Source of the DNA: UBA2336 sp965227265
GTDB lineage: Bacteria; Bacteroidota; Bacteroidia; Cytophagales; Cyclobacteriaceae
Assembly (NCBI GenBank): GCA_965227265.1
Contig: OZ245738.1
Location: 1,860,001-1,924,000, forward strand
DNA: 64,000 bases
Direction of reading: 5' to 3'
The notes under the pieces were generated by a model that saw nothing but the letters and a program-made list of their open reading frames with translations, did not search any database and was not told the DNA's origin. This document shows positions 18,059 through 26,904 of this stretch, in pieces (the first letter of the stretch is position 1; each line of letters opens with the position of its first letter). A program made the position numbers and the translations under genes.

Positions 18059-21000
18059 ATGAATCTGCAAGGTATTAAAAAACGAATAGTTAAAATACTG
18101 GCCTACACAACGGTCAGTGTGATCATCCTGCTGATTTCTTCTCTCCTGATCCTGCAGCTTCCCGGTGTTCAGCGCGCCCTGGCCAATCGTTACCTGCGGG
18201 GCTTTTCACATGTTATCGGGTTTAAAACCACTATTCAGAACATTAACTTCTCCTGGTTTGACCGACTTGAATTGAACGGTGTATTGGTTGAAGACACCGA
18301 GCACAACAAAATGTTTGAGATCAGTCACCTGAGCCTCAATTACAAGCTAACGAATTTGATTCAAGGCACCAATATTAATCTGGATGCCATTTATATCGAC
18401 AGTGCCCGGGTTTATTTTACTAAGATTATCGATCATGATACAGTTCGAAATTTAAACATTAATGTTTTCATTAATCAGATCAACAAGCAATACTCGTCTG
18501 GTAAAAAAGGAGGTACAAGCTCAAAGATCAACATCGGTGAAGCCGTTATAGAGAAAAGCTTGTTTACCTATGACTATACAGGCGCTGATAGCCTGAGTGG
18601 GTTTGATTACAATCACTTCTCGCTAAAAATTGATGAAGCCCAGCTTCAAAATTTTATGGCGTTGGGTGATACTGTAGAGTTCAATGTCAGCACATTGGTT
18701 GCAAAAGATCAGAAAACAAAGTTTGGGGTAAATAACCTCTCCACATTTTTCAGAATATCACAAAAAACATTGGAGTTTAGAGGTGTTCACCTTCAAGCCG
18801 GGAGAAGTATCATCTCCGATACACTTGTTTTTAACTATAACAGCCAGGCTGACTTGAGTGATTTTGTTAATAAAGTTAATGTCGAAGCACATTTCGACAA
18901 AACTGTTATTCATCCTAACGATCTCGCCCTATTCGCTCCGGCCGCCAGGCGTTTGAATTTACCCTTGATGTTGAGCGGAAAAATGAAAGGAAGCATTAGT
19001 GATTTTCGGTTTTCAGACATGGAGGTCAAATCGGGTAACACTGTTTTGATGGGCTCCATTGATATGGAAGGTTTGCCCGATCTGAAAGAAACATTCATTC
19101 AGCTCTCATTAAAAAACTCACGCGTTAGTTTTCAGGATATTTCATTTCTCTTTAGCGAATCTACATTAATCAGATTAACACCCTTGGGTACGCTTTCGCT
19201 GAACGGAGAATTTTTAGGGTACCCGACCGACTTTGTTGCAAAAGGAAATTTCTCCAACCAGTTAGGGATGATTTCATCGGATATCAATTTAAAAATTAAT
19301 GAAGATGCTTTTGAGAAGTCTTCCTACAAAGGCCAGATCAGTCTGACAAACTTTAATCTGGGAATGTATTTAGCCGATACAGTAAATTTTCAGAAGATAA
19401 ACCTCGATGGCCGGATCAGTGGTTCTGGTTTCACACGCAAAACAGCCAACTTTAACCTGGTCGGAAATGTTCGTTCGGTTGGGATAAAAAAATATAACTA
19501 TACAAACATAACCACCGATGCCCATTTTGCTTCGCAATTTTTTAGCGGTGAGTTGAAGATCAATGACCCTAATGTGCAAGTAACTGCAAAAGGTTCAGTT
19601 GATGTGCGGGATAATAAAAATTTAATCAAGATCCAGGCAAAGATTGATACACTTAACCTTCACAAAATCAATATAGCCCGTCAGAAATTATTCATTCATG
19701 CCGATGTTAATATAAACATGAGTGGGTTCACGCTGGATAGTCTAGTGGGTACTGCCAATCTGAAGAACCTTACACTTAATTACAAAGATCAATGGTTACT
19801 GCAGGATAGTATCTCAATTACAACAACACGCGATAACAGAAGTCGATCCTTGCATCTTCAATCTGAAGTGGTAGATGCTAAGGCTGAAGGCGACTTTTAT
19901 TTCTCGGCTTTATTCCGGGATGTTCCGGTGCTGATCAATGAGTTCATACTGAACATTAAGAACGATAAACTAAAGCTTGCAGAATACTATGAGCGGAAAC
20001 TTCCGACAACTCAGAATTATTCAGCAAACTTCACAATCAAGTTGAAGGATATCCAACCTGTAACAAGTTTATTAAAGTTAAACCTGGATGCAGGAAAGAA
20101 CATAGATATCGAAGGCAAGTTTACGCGGGGCAATACCAATGTATTGAGTGCCTACACGCACTTTGATTCACTGAAATACAGCAACATGTTGTTCATCAAT
20201 ACCGAAATTGAATTAAATGCCTCAAAAATTTCGGACAGCACTCAGGCACTTGCCATGGTATATATATCTTCCGAAAAACAACAGATAGGTAATTTGCTCA
20301 CAAAAAACCTGGTTACAGAAGTAATCTGGAATAAAGATCATGTTGATTTCGAGGTTGACCTCGATCAGCAAACCCGCAGCAATTACGTAAGACTTAAAGG
20401 AGAGGTTGATTTTGGAGATAGTACAACAATTCTTTTACTCCCATCTTCAAAGATTCAGCTGCTCGAAAAAATCTGGAGTATAGAACCTGATAATCGGTTG
20501 GCAATGAAAGGAAAAGAGTGGAACATTCACAACTTCCGCTGGTCGAACGACAAGCAGGTTGTTGGAGTTAATGGCCATCTATCGGCTGAGCCTGAGAAAA
20601 AGCTTAAGCTCCAAATTGAGAACTTTAATCTTGCATCGCTTAATAGCATCATCCAGCGGAAGTTGAGTGGAAATGTAAATGCAGATGTAATGATTAGCCG
20701 GATATACGATCAACCTACGCTACAGAATGAAATTGATATTCAGGATTTGAAGGTTGATGATTTCCTGGTCGGAAATATAACCGGGAATAATGTTTGGAAC
20801 TCACAAGAGAAGAAGTTCAAGCTTGAATTCTTTATTGATAGGCTTGAGAATCGCATTGTTGATTGCACAGGATATTATGATCCGTACAATCCTGAGAATG
20901 CTCTTACGATTACTGCGAATCTTCAAAAAACAAACCTAAAAATCATTGAACCTTTTATGAAAGGCATTTTCAGCAATATTGAAGGAACATTATCCGGAGC

Positions 21001-22675
21001 GTATTCAATAACCGGAGCATTAGCCCGACCGGTATTTAAAGGAGAAGGTGAAATCGATGCCGGAAAACTCACAGTCGATTATCTTAAGACCACCTATCAA
21101 TTAGAGGGCATTATTGGCTTAAGTCAGGAGTCTATTTACTTCAAGAACATCCAGCTTACCGACATTCTCCGAAACAAAGGCAAGCTTAATGGAAGAATCA
21201 ATCACATCAACTTCAGCCAGATGAGTATTGATATGAGTGCTGAGTTTGAAAACTTTCAGTTGCTCAATACGAATGCACGTGACAACAGTCTTTTTTATGG
21301 ACAAGGTTTTGCGACCGGTGATGTGAGCTTTACCGGACCCTTGGATAATCTTAAAATAACAGCAAACGCACGAACCAGAAAAAATACAAGAATTTCTGTA
21401 CCCATAGGTGGTACCTCATCGATTGAACGCAAGGACTTTATAACGTTTGTTAATTTTTCAGACTCACTTTATCAGAAAAAGATCAGCAAAGAGATCAATA
21501 AAAAAATTAATCTTACCGGCATAAGCTTTGACTTAAATCTCGATGTTACGCCCGATGCCTATTGCGAAATTATTTTTGATATCAAATCAGGTGATATTAT
21601 TCACGGTCGCGGCAATGGAAGGATTAAGCTTCAGCTAGATACAAAAGGAGAATTCAACATGTTCGGACCTGTTGTTTTCACAGAAGGCGGTTATAATTTC
21701 ACACTCTATGACATTATCAATAAAGAATTTAAAATAGAATCCGGCAGCAGCATTACCTGGTATGGCGATCCGTATCAAGGCCAGATGAGAATTAATGCAT
21801 CGTATAATCAATTAGCCACGTTAAGAGACATTCTTCCTTATACAGATCAGGCAATATTAAATTCTCCACCTATAAAAAGAAAATATCCTGTACAAGTAAT
21901 TCTTAAGCTAGATGGCCCGATGTTATCTCCCCAAATTGACTTTGACATTCTTGCGCGGGATCTTCCCAAGTCAGTTACAGCCTCAGTAACCGGTGGCGGA
22001 AGTCAACCCATTAATCTTGTGGATCAATTCCAGGCATTTAAAAGCAGGCTGGATGAACAAGAAATGAAGCGGCAAGTGTTCAGCTTGATCATGCTTCGCA
22101 GATTTTCGCCCCCGGAACAGTTTAACACGAGTGGATCGCTTGTTAGCAGTGTAAGCGAATTGTTTTCTAATCAGCTTAGTTACTGGATGAGCCAAGTTGA
22201 TAATAATCTTGAAATTGATCTTGATTTATCAAGCATGGATCAGGAATCATTCAATGCATTTCAGCTTCGATTGTCCTATACTCTCCTTAATGGCCGCCTG
22301 CGCATCACACGTGATGGCACATTTGGTAATTCAGGAACGAACAGCAATACCACGGGCAATACAGGAACCAATCCACAATCGAATCAAGGTAACTTCTCCT
22401 CTGCCGTGGGTGATTGGACAGTGGATTATCTTCTTACAGCTGATGGGAAGTTTAAGGTAAAGATGTACAGTCGCGCAAACGTTAGCCCCGTAAACACAAA
22501 CTTAAACTCTCAAAACGCCATCACTACAGGAGTAAGTCTTTTGTATACACAAAGCTTTAACGAATTGAAAGATCTTTGGAAACGTAATAAAGCTAAGACA
22601 ACACCGGAAGAGGATGAAGACGAAGAACCTGCACCGAATGATGATATGGTAAAAAAAGATGAGAGTGATGAATAA
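18059..22675 (+). CDS. tamB: Translocation and assembly module TamB-like protein
   Basis: A 1538-residue AsmA/TamB-type protein. A membrane helix at about 12-34 anchors it in the inner membrane; the rest is a long run of beta-rich repeats that span the periplasm, ending in the conserved TamB (DUF490) domain at about 1050-1480. The extreme C-terminus is an acidic tail of Glu and Asp. The family forms hydrophobic grooves for lipid movement between membranes and helps outer-membrane protein assembly. The following gene overlaps its end. No TamA partner is nearby. Confidence 0.92.
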   Translation: MNLQGIKKRIVKILAYTTVSVIILLISSLLILQLPGVQRALANRYLRGFSHVIGFKTTIQNINFSWFDRLELNGVLVEDTEHNKMFEISHLSLNYKLTNLIQGTNINLDAIYIDSARVYFTKIIDHDTVRNLNINVFINQINKQYSSGKKGGTSSKINIGEAVIEKSLFTYDYTGADSLSGFDYNHFSLKIDEAQLQNFMALGDTVEFNVSTLVAKDQKTKFGVNNLSTFFRISQKTLEFRGVHLQAGRSIISDTLVFNYNSQADLSDFVNKVNVEAHFDKTVIHPNDLALFAPAARRLNLPLMLSGKMKGSISDFRFSDMEVKSGNTVLMGSIDMEGLPDLKETFIQLSLKNSRVSFQDISFLFSESTLIRLTPLGTLSLNGEFLGYPTDFVAKGNFSNQLGMISSDINLKINEDAFEKSSYKGQISLTNFNLGMYLADTVNFQKINLDGRISGSGFTRKTANFNLVGNVRSVGIKKYNYTNITTDAHFASQFFSGELKINDPNVQVTAKGSVDVRDNKNLIKIQAKIDTLNLHKINIARQKLFIHADVNINMSGFTLDSLVGTANLKNLTLNYKDQWLLQDSISITTTRDNRSRSLHLQSEVVDAKAEGDFYFSALFRDVPVLINEFILNIKNDKLKLAEYYERKLPTTQNYSANFTIKLKDIQPVTSLLKLNLDAGKNIDIEGKFTRGNTNVLSAYTHFDSLKYSNMLFINTEIELNASKISDSTQALAMVYISSEKQQIGNLLTKNLVTEVIWNKDHVDFEVDLDQQTRSNYVRLKGEVDFGDSTTILLLPSSKIQLLEKIWSIEPDNRLAMKGKEWNIHNFRWSNDKQVVGVNGHLSAEPEKKLKLQIENFNLASLNSIIQRKLSGNVNADVMISRIYDQPTLQNEIDIQDLKVDDFLVGNITGNNVWNSQEKKFKLEFFIDRLENRIVDCTGYYDPYNPENALTITANLQKTNLKIIEPFMKGIFSNIEGTLSGAYSITGALARPVFKGEGEIDAGKLTVDYLKTTYQLEGIIGLSQESIYFKNIQLTDILRNKGKLNGRINHINFSQMSIDMSAEFENFQLLNTNARDNSLFYGQGFATGDVSFTGPLDNLKITANARTRKNTRISVPIGGTSSIERKDFITFVNFSDSLYQKKISKEINKKINLTGISFDLNLDVTPDAYCEIIFDIKSGDIIHGRGNGRIKLQLDTKGEFNMFGPVVFTEGGYNFTLYDIINKEFKIESGSSITWYGDPYQGQMRINASYNQLATLRDILPYTDQAILNSPPIKRKYPVQVILKLDGPMLSPQIDFDILARDLPKSVTASVTGGGSQPINLVDQFQAFKSRLDEQEMKRQVFSLIMLRRFSPPEQFNTSGSLVSSVSELFSNQLSYWMSQVDNNLEIDLDLSSMDQESFNAFQLRLSYTLLNGRLRITRDGTFGNSGTNSNTTGNTGTNPQSNQGNFSSAVGDWTVDYLLTADGKFKVKMYSRANVSPVNTNLNSQNAITTGVSLLYTQSFNELKDLWKRNKAKTTPEEDEDEEPAPNDDMVKKDESDE

Positions 22676-23543
22676 AATATCACTAACAATTTTTGTCGTA
22701 ATCCTGATCTTTACAAAAGCCACTGCACAGCAAACTGATTCATTAGCGATAAATAAAAAACGGTTGACACGATTTGTTATTATTTCAGGTGCAGCTTATT
22801 CAGCAACACTCGTTGGGTTAAGCGAGCTTTGGTATAAAGATTCTGATCGGCAATCCTTTCGCTTCTTTAATGACAATGCTGAATGGAAACAAGTTGATAA
22901 GCTCGGGCATTTCTATGCAGGTTTTTATTTTAGTTACGGAACTTCAAAAGCGTTGAAATGGGCAAACGTTCCACAACGTAAAGCAGACTTAATTGGAGCA
23001 GTCACCGGTTTTCTCATCCTCGCTCCGATTGAAATCTTTGACGGATTCTCAGATGCGTATGGAGCTTCTTCCGGAGATTTAATTGCGAATGCAGCCGGCT
23101 CCACATTTTTCCTGGGTCAATCACTTCTTTGGAATGAAGTCCGCATCTATCCAAAGTTTTCTTTTCATCCTACAGACTACGCAGAACTTAGACCGAATAT
23201 GTTGGGTGATAATTTTGCCAGCCAATTTTTAAAAGATTATAACGGCCAAACGTATTGGCTTTCTTTCGATATGAATAAGTTCATGAAATTCCCGAAGTGG
23301 CTTAACCTTGCAGTTGGATATGGCGCCAATGAAATGATATATGCCCGGGATTCACAAAATGTTGAAGCAGGCTACTCCTCCTATCGGCAATATTATTTAT
23401 CACTTGATCTTGATCTGAGAGAGATTAAAACCAGATCGAAAGTGTTGAAGACTTTCTTTAACCTGGTAAGCTTGCTCAAGTTACCCTCTCCTACAGTTGA
23501 GTTTTCAAGCAAGGGACCAAAATTCCGTCCGGCATACTTCTAA
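22659..23543 (+). CDS. DUF2279 family protein
   Basis: A 294-residue exported protein. It has a signal peptide ending near Ala-Thr-Ala-Gln, then a hydrophobic segment at about 40-58 and the DUF2279 region with Asp-Lys-Leu-Gly-His-Phe-Tyr-Ala-Gly-Phe and Asp-Gly-Phe-Ser-Asp-x-Tyr-Gly-x-Ser-x-Gly-Asp. The C-terminal third looks like beta strands. Function is unknown; association with the cell envelope is inferred. The gene starts inside tamB; ATG at 22659 and ATG at 22668 are both possible, the second overlapping the tamB stop. Confidence 0.8.
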   Translation: MRVMNKISLTIFVVILIFTKATAQQTDSLAINKKRLTRFVIISGAAYSATLVGLSELWYKDSDRQSFRFFNDNAEWKQVDKLGHFYAGFYFSYGTSKALKWANVPQRKADLIGAVTGFLILAPIEIFDGFSDAYGASSGDLIANAAGSTFFLGQSLLWNEVRIYPKFSFHPTDYAELRPNMLGDNFASQFLKDYNGQTYWLSFDMNKFMKFPKWLNLAVGYGANEMIYARDSQNVEAGYSSYRQYYLSLDLDLREIKTRSKVLKTFFNLVSLLKLPSPTVEFSSKGPKFRPAYF

Positions 23544-23616
23544 ATAATTTGTTGCCCGAAGCGATACTTATCAGCAACTTTTTCTAATTTCAATTTTCCT
23601 AACCTCCACCAAAGCC

Positions 23617-24015
23617 ATGAACATTTCAGCGTTTGCCAAGCAGTATGCCAATCAGATTGACGGGCAGTTTACCGAATACGATCACTCTAAATCAATTGTC
23701 GTTGTTCCGCTGGCGGATGGCAGGTTTCAAACAGTTATTCTTACCATTGAAAACAGCAAGCGCTCTGGCAAACAGCGGGCAGTGCTTTCTTCAAAAGTGT
23801 GTGAATACCCGACTAACATTGATTTCAAGGCATTACTGGAAAAAAGTGCAACGTTTGATTACAGCAAGTTTATCCTGGATGAAGGCTTCCTGAAAGTTGA
23901 AGCCTCCTGCCCTACGGATGGCGCATCAGAAGAAGAAGTCAAGCACATGATACAGGAGGTTGCCATTCAGGCTGATGCCTATGAGCTTAAGCTTACCGGT
24001 AAAGACATTAACTAA
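23617..24015 (+). CDS. Small YbjN-like protein
   Basis: A 132-residue soluble protein with a compact alpha/beta pattern. The residues Val-Val-Val-Pro-Leu-Ala-Asp-Gly-Arg-x-Gln-Thr-Val and the closing acidic helix resemble the YbjN/type III chaperone-like fold, but similarity is weak by eye. No signal peptide or membrane segment. It lies between DUF2279 and the RNase P RNA gene. The role is unknown. Confidence 0.65.
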   Translation: MNISAFAKQYANQIDGQFTEYDHSKSIVVVPLADGRFQTVILTIENSKRSGKQRAVLSSKVCEYPTNIDFKALLEKSATFDYSKFILDEGFLKVEASCPTDGASEEEVKHMIQEVAIQADAYELKLTGKDIN

Positions 24016-24034
24016 CCCACTCCTTTCAATTTCG

Positions 24035-24042
24035 TATCTTTG
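24035..24042 (+). promoter_or_regulatory. Bacteroidetes -7 box of the RNase P RNA promoter
   Basis: TATCTTTG is an exact match to the TAnnTTTG consensus recognised by the primary sigma factor of Bacteroidetes. It ends 6 bases before the predicted 5' end of RNase P RNA, the expected distance to the transcription start. No clear TTG -33 element is visible at the usual distance. Confidence 0.75.
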
Positions 24043-24047
24043 TAACC

Positions 24048-24442
24048 ATGCAAGCCGGCTTATCGCTTTGGTGCAAACCAGGGAGGAAAGTCCGGGCAAC
24101 ATTGGGCATCGTGCCGTGTGAAAGCACGGGCAATCTTCTGGTAACAGCAGGTTGACAGACAGTACCACAGAGAATATGTAGCCCCGGCTGACTCGTTCAG
24201 CAAGGGTGATAGTGAAAAGGCGGAGTAAGAGCCCACCGGCCGGCCAGTAATGAAAGGCGCATGGTAAACCTCGCGAGTTGAAAGGTCAAATAGGCCCCGA
24301 TAAAAATGAACGGCCCGTTCTTATCCGTTAAACCGGATATTGGGGTGGGTAGACCGATTGATCCTAACGGCAACGTGCGGACCAGATAAATGATAAGCGT
24401 GTTGAGCAATCAGCAAACAGAACCCGGCTTACAGGCTTGCAT
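24048..24442 (+). ncRNA. rnpB: RNase P RNA (class A)
   Basis: About 395 bases with the universal RNase P core: GAGGAAAGTCCGGGC near the 5' end and ACAGAGAA-type conserved bases near 24168. The ends pair through the P1 stem, TGCAAGCC at the 5' side with GGCTTGCA at the 3' side. RNase P cuts the leader from pre-tRNAs. A TAnnTTTG promoter precedes it and a terminator follows. Open frames read through this stretch on either strand are not genes. Confidence 0.95.
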
Positions 24443-24456
24443 AACTTTTAAACTTC

Positions 24457-24496
24457 AACCTGTTATCTATGTTAATTTTAGATGACAGGTTTTTTT
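24457..24496 (+). terminator. Rho-independent terminator of rnpB
   Basis: A 12-base stem with one mismatch, AACCTGTTATCT pairing with AGATGACAGGTT across an 11-base loop, followed by a run of T. It ends 13 bases before the ATG of the downstream regulator. Confidence 0.85.
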
Positions 24497-24509
24497 GTAA
24501 ACTTACAGC

Positions 24510-25664
24510 ATGGCAAAAATTTTAGTTGTTGACGATATGGCTGCGATTCGTACATCGCTGCGCGAAATTCTTACCGAAGAAAACCACGAAGTACAAGAAG
24601 CGAAAGACGGTGAAGAAGCGCTTAAAAAACTGGAAGAAGATTTCTATGACATTGTTTTTTGCGATGTAAAAATGCCCAAGATCGATGGCATTGAATTACT
24701 GGAGCGCGTTAAGAAAGCTGGCATAACTACCCCGTTTATAATTATCTCCGCCCACGGAACGAGAGAGACTGCGTTGGAGTGTATTAAGCGCGGAGCTTAT
24801 TTCTTTATTCAAAAACCTTTTGAGAGCATTGAAACCATTCTGATTCACTTACGCAATGTATTGGAACGTAATACACTTCGCGAAGAAAACCGTGTGTTGA
24901 AGCGAAAAGTTGGAAAAGGATTTGAACTCATTGGCGAATCATCTGCTTTAAAGCAGGTAAAGGAAATGATTGAAAAAGTAGGTGCCACAGATGCGCGTGT
25001 ACTCATTACCGGACCTAATGGAAGCGGTAAAGAACTTGTGGCGAGAAATATTCATGCAAAAAGCAAACGATCGGAATCACCCATTGTGGAGGTGAACTGC
25101 GCTGCCATCCCATCTGAGCTTATTGAAAGTGAATTATTCGGTCACGAAAAAGGGTCGTTTACATCTGCGATCAAGCAACGCATTGGTAAGTTTGAACAGG
25201 CCGAAGGTGGAACACTTTTTCTCGATGAAATTGGAGACATGAGTCTTTCTGCACAAGCAAAAGTTTTGCGTGCGCTTCAGGAAAATAAGATAACCCGTGT
25301 AGGTGGTGAAAAGGAGATTGCTGTTAACGTTCGCATCATTGCGGCCACCAATAAGGATTTGAAAAAGGAAATTCAGGAACAGCGCTTCCGCGAGGATCTT
25401 TACCATCGACTTAGTGTGATCGTGATTAAGGTGCCTTCCCTGGATGAACGAAAGGACGATATTTCTTTATTAGTTGATAAGTTTCTCGAGGATATCTCTG
25501 AAGGCTACGGTTCTAAAAAGAAAAAAATTGATGCTAAAGCATTAACAGCTTTACAAGCTCACGACTGGACCGGAAATATCAGGGAATTAAGAAACGTAGT
25601 AGAAAGACTAATCATCATGTCCGGAGACGAGATCGTTTCCGAAGATGTTAAAAAATACCTCTAA
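24510..25664 (+). CDS. Sigma-54-type response regulator lacking a helix-turn-helix domain
   Basis: A 384-residue protein with a receiver domain (acidic pair Asp7-Asp8, phosphoacceptor in Phe-Cys-Asp-Val-Lys-Met-Pro) and a complete AAA+ domain: Walker A Gly-Pro-Asn-Gly-Ser-Gly-Lys-Glu and Walker B Leu-Phe-Leu-Asp-Glu-Ile. The sigma-54 contact loop reads Gly-Ser-Phe-Thr-Ser-Ala at 215-220 rather than Gly-Ala-Phe-Thr-Gly-Ala. The protein stops right after the AAA+ lid, with no Fis-type DNA-binding domain, unlike the 459-residue regulator at 11980. No kinase is adjacent. It may activate sigma-54 polymerase from solution, as FlgR does. Confidence 0.9.
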   Translation: MAKILVVDDMAAIRTSLREILTEENHEVQEAKDGEEALKKLEEDFYDIVFCDVKMPKIDGIELLERVKKAGITTPFIIISAHGTRETALECIKRGAYFFIQKPFESIETILIHLRNVLERNTLREENRVLKRKVGKGFELIGESSALKQVKEMIEKVGATDARVLITGPNGSGKELVARNIHAKSKRSESPIVEVNCAAIPSELIESELFGHEKGSFTSAIKQRIGKFEQAEGGTLFLDEIGDMSLSAQAKVLRALQENKITRVGGEKEIAVNVRIIAATNKDLKKEIQEQRFREDLYHRLSVIVIKVPSLDERKDDISLLVDKFLEDISEGYGSKKKKIDAKALTALQAHDWTGNIRELRNVVERLIIMSGDEIVSEDVKKYL

Positions 25665-25667
25665 GAA

Positions 25668-25787
25668 TTAGATTCTGTTTTCGGTAGCCTTCTTAGCAGG
25701 AGCTTTCTTGCTATACGTTGGGCAAGTGTATTGGCTGCACGCTGAAACAAAGCCGGCCAGAATCAGGAAAACAACTACTTTTTTCAT
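25668..25787 (-). CDS. 39-residue small lipoprotein
   Basis: A short minus-strand frame from ATG at 25787 to TAA at 25668. The peptide has a textbook lipoprotein signal: Met-Lys-Lys, a hydrophobic core Val-Val-Val-Phe-Leu-Ile-Leu-Ala-Gly-Phe, then lipobox Val-Ser-Ala-Cys with Cys17 as the lipidated residue. The mature part is only 23 residues, with Cys22 and a basic Lys-Lys-Ala-Pro-Ala-Lys-Lys segment. It is convergent with the regulator gene, 3 bases from its stop. I do not recognise a family. Confidence 0.75.
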   Translation of the reverse strand: MKKVVVFLILAGFVSACSQYTCPTYSKKAPAKKATENRI

Positions 25788-25879
25788 CTCTTATTGGGTA
25801 ATGATTAGAACAAAAATAAACGTCTTTTAAAAGAAAACAAATCCTAACGCTATATAATGCAGTTCGTCTGCCAAAAGTG

Positions 25880-26869
25880 TTATTCTATCATCAGATTGCA
25901 GCCTCGAGCATCACTGTTATCCAGTCTCCCCAATACTTCAAAAGTGCCATCCGGATGAATTTTGCCAGCATCCTCAGTTTCTATGAATGAAACAGAGTGA
26001 AAATTGGCAAAGTCGATCACATTTAATCCCCCCGTTCGAGATATAAGCCCTTTTTCGAATGGATCAGTTGTTTCCCTAATCATAAACCTCATCCAGGGAG
26101 GCGCATAAAAGATTTCTTCCCCTTTTGTGTACGCCTGTGAAAGCAGTTCGGTCATCCCATACTCGGAGTACACATCAGAAACGTTAAAGTATTTCTTTAA
26201 TTGTTGATGCAGGCCTTGCCGTGTAATTTCTTCCCTTCTGCCCTTCATGCCACCCGTTTCAATGATAATGCAGCCACTTAAGTCTATTGAGAATTGTTCA
26301 GCAAAATCAAGAAGCGCAAAACTTACACCCCATAAAATTATTTTTCTGTTATCCTTTTTTGCCAGCGTCAAATCGCGGGCAAGCTTACCATGATCATATA
26401 AATAAAAACCCGAATAGGAAGAAGCAGTTTTCTTCACAAAACTTTGAAGCATCGCAATCAGCGAAGATCCTTCACGTTCGAGATAAGAAGGCATTAACGC
26501 AAAAATGTGATAGTCTTTAAGTGAGCCGAAAAAATGATCAAAACATCTTTCGGCATGGTCAACGTAGAAATTTACATCAGCAATCAGGTGCGAACTGGTG
26601 GTAAGTCCGGTCGTACCGCTGCTGATAAAAGTTGTTTCTGCTTGCCAGGTTCCCGTTTGGAGCTGATACGTTTTAAAGAACGAAATCGGTAAAAAAGGAA
26701 TGTCGGTTACCGAAGTTACTTTTTCCGGGATTATCCGAAGGTGATGGATATATTTCCCGTAAACGGGGTTATGTTCAGCCTGAAATCTGAATAGCTTAAG
26801 CGCAATATCTGAGACGTTTTGCTCGTTTATTGTGTACAAAAGGGATTTAAAATTTTTAAAGTTATCCAA
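25880..26869 (-). CDS. LuxE-like acyl-protein synthetase (ANL superfamily)
   Basis: A 329-residue protein of the LuxE/PaaK branch of adenylate-forming enzymes. The ATP-binding loop is Ser-Ser-Gly-Thr-Thr-Gly at 83-88 and the second core motif is Ser-Glu-Tyr-Gly-Met-Thr-Glu near residue 235. In luminous bacteria LuxE activates fatty acids and passes the acyl group to LuxC; no luxC, luxA or luxB gene is here, so another acyl transfer is expected. Stand-alone relatives occur in polysaccharide or lipid loci. It is divergent from the lipoprotein gene at 26905. Confidence 0.85.
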   Translation of the reverse strand: MDNFKNFKSLLYTINEQNVSDIALKLFRFQAEHNPVYGKYIHHLRIIPEKVTSVTDIPFLPISFFKTYQLQTGTWQAETTFISSGTTGLTTSSHLIADVNFYVDHAERCFDHFFGSLKDYHIFALMPSYLEREGSSLIAMLQSFVKKTASSYSGFYLYDHGKLARDLTLAKKDNRKIILWGVSFALLDFAEQFSIDLSGCIIIETGGMKGRREEITRQGLHQQLKKYFNVSDVYSEYGMTELLSQAYTKGEEIFYAPPWMRFMIRETTDPFEKGLISRTGGLNVIDFANFHSVSFIETEDAGKIHPDGTFEVLGRLDNSDARGCNLMIE

Positions 26870-26904
26870 GCGTTACGTATCTTGTCCAGGTTCAAAAATA
26901 CAGC

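Noticed and set aside
24197..24409. Minus-strand frame within 24.1-24.4 kb
   Set aside because: It lies wholly inside the RNase P RNA gene.
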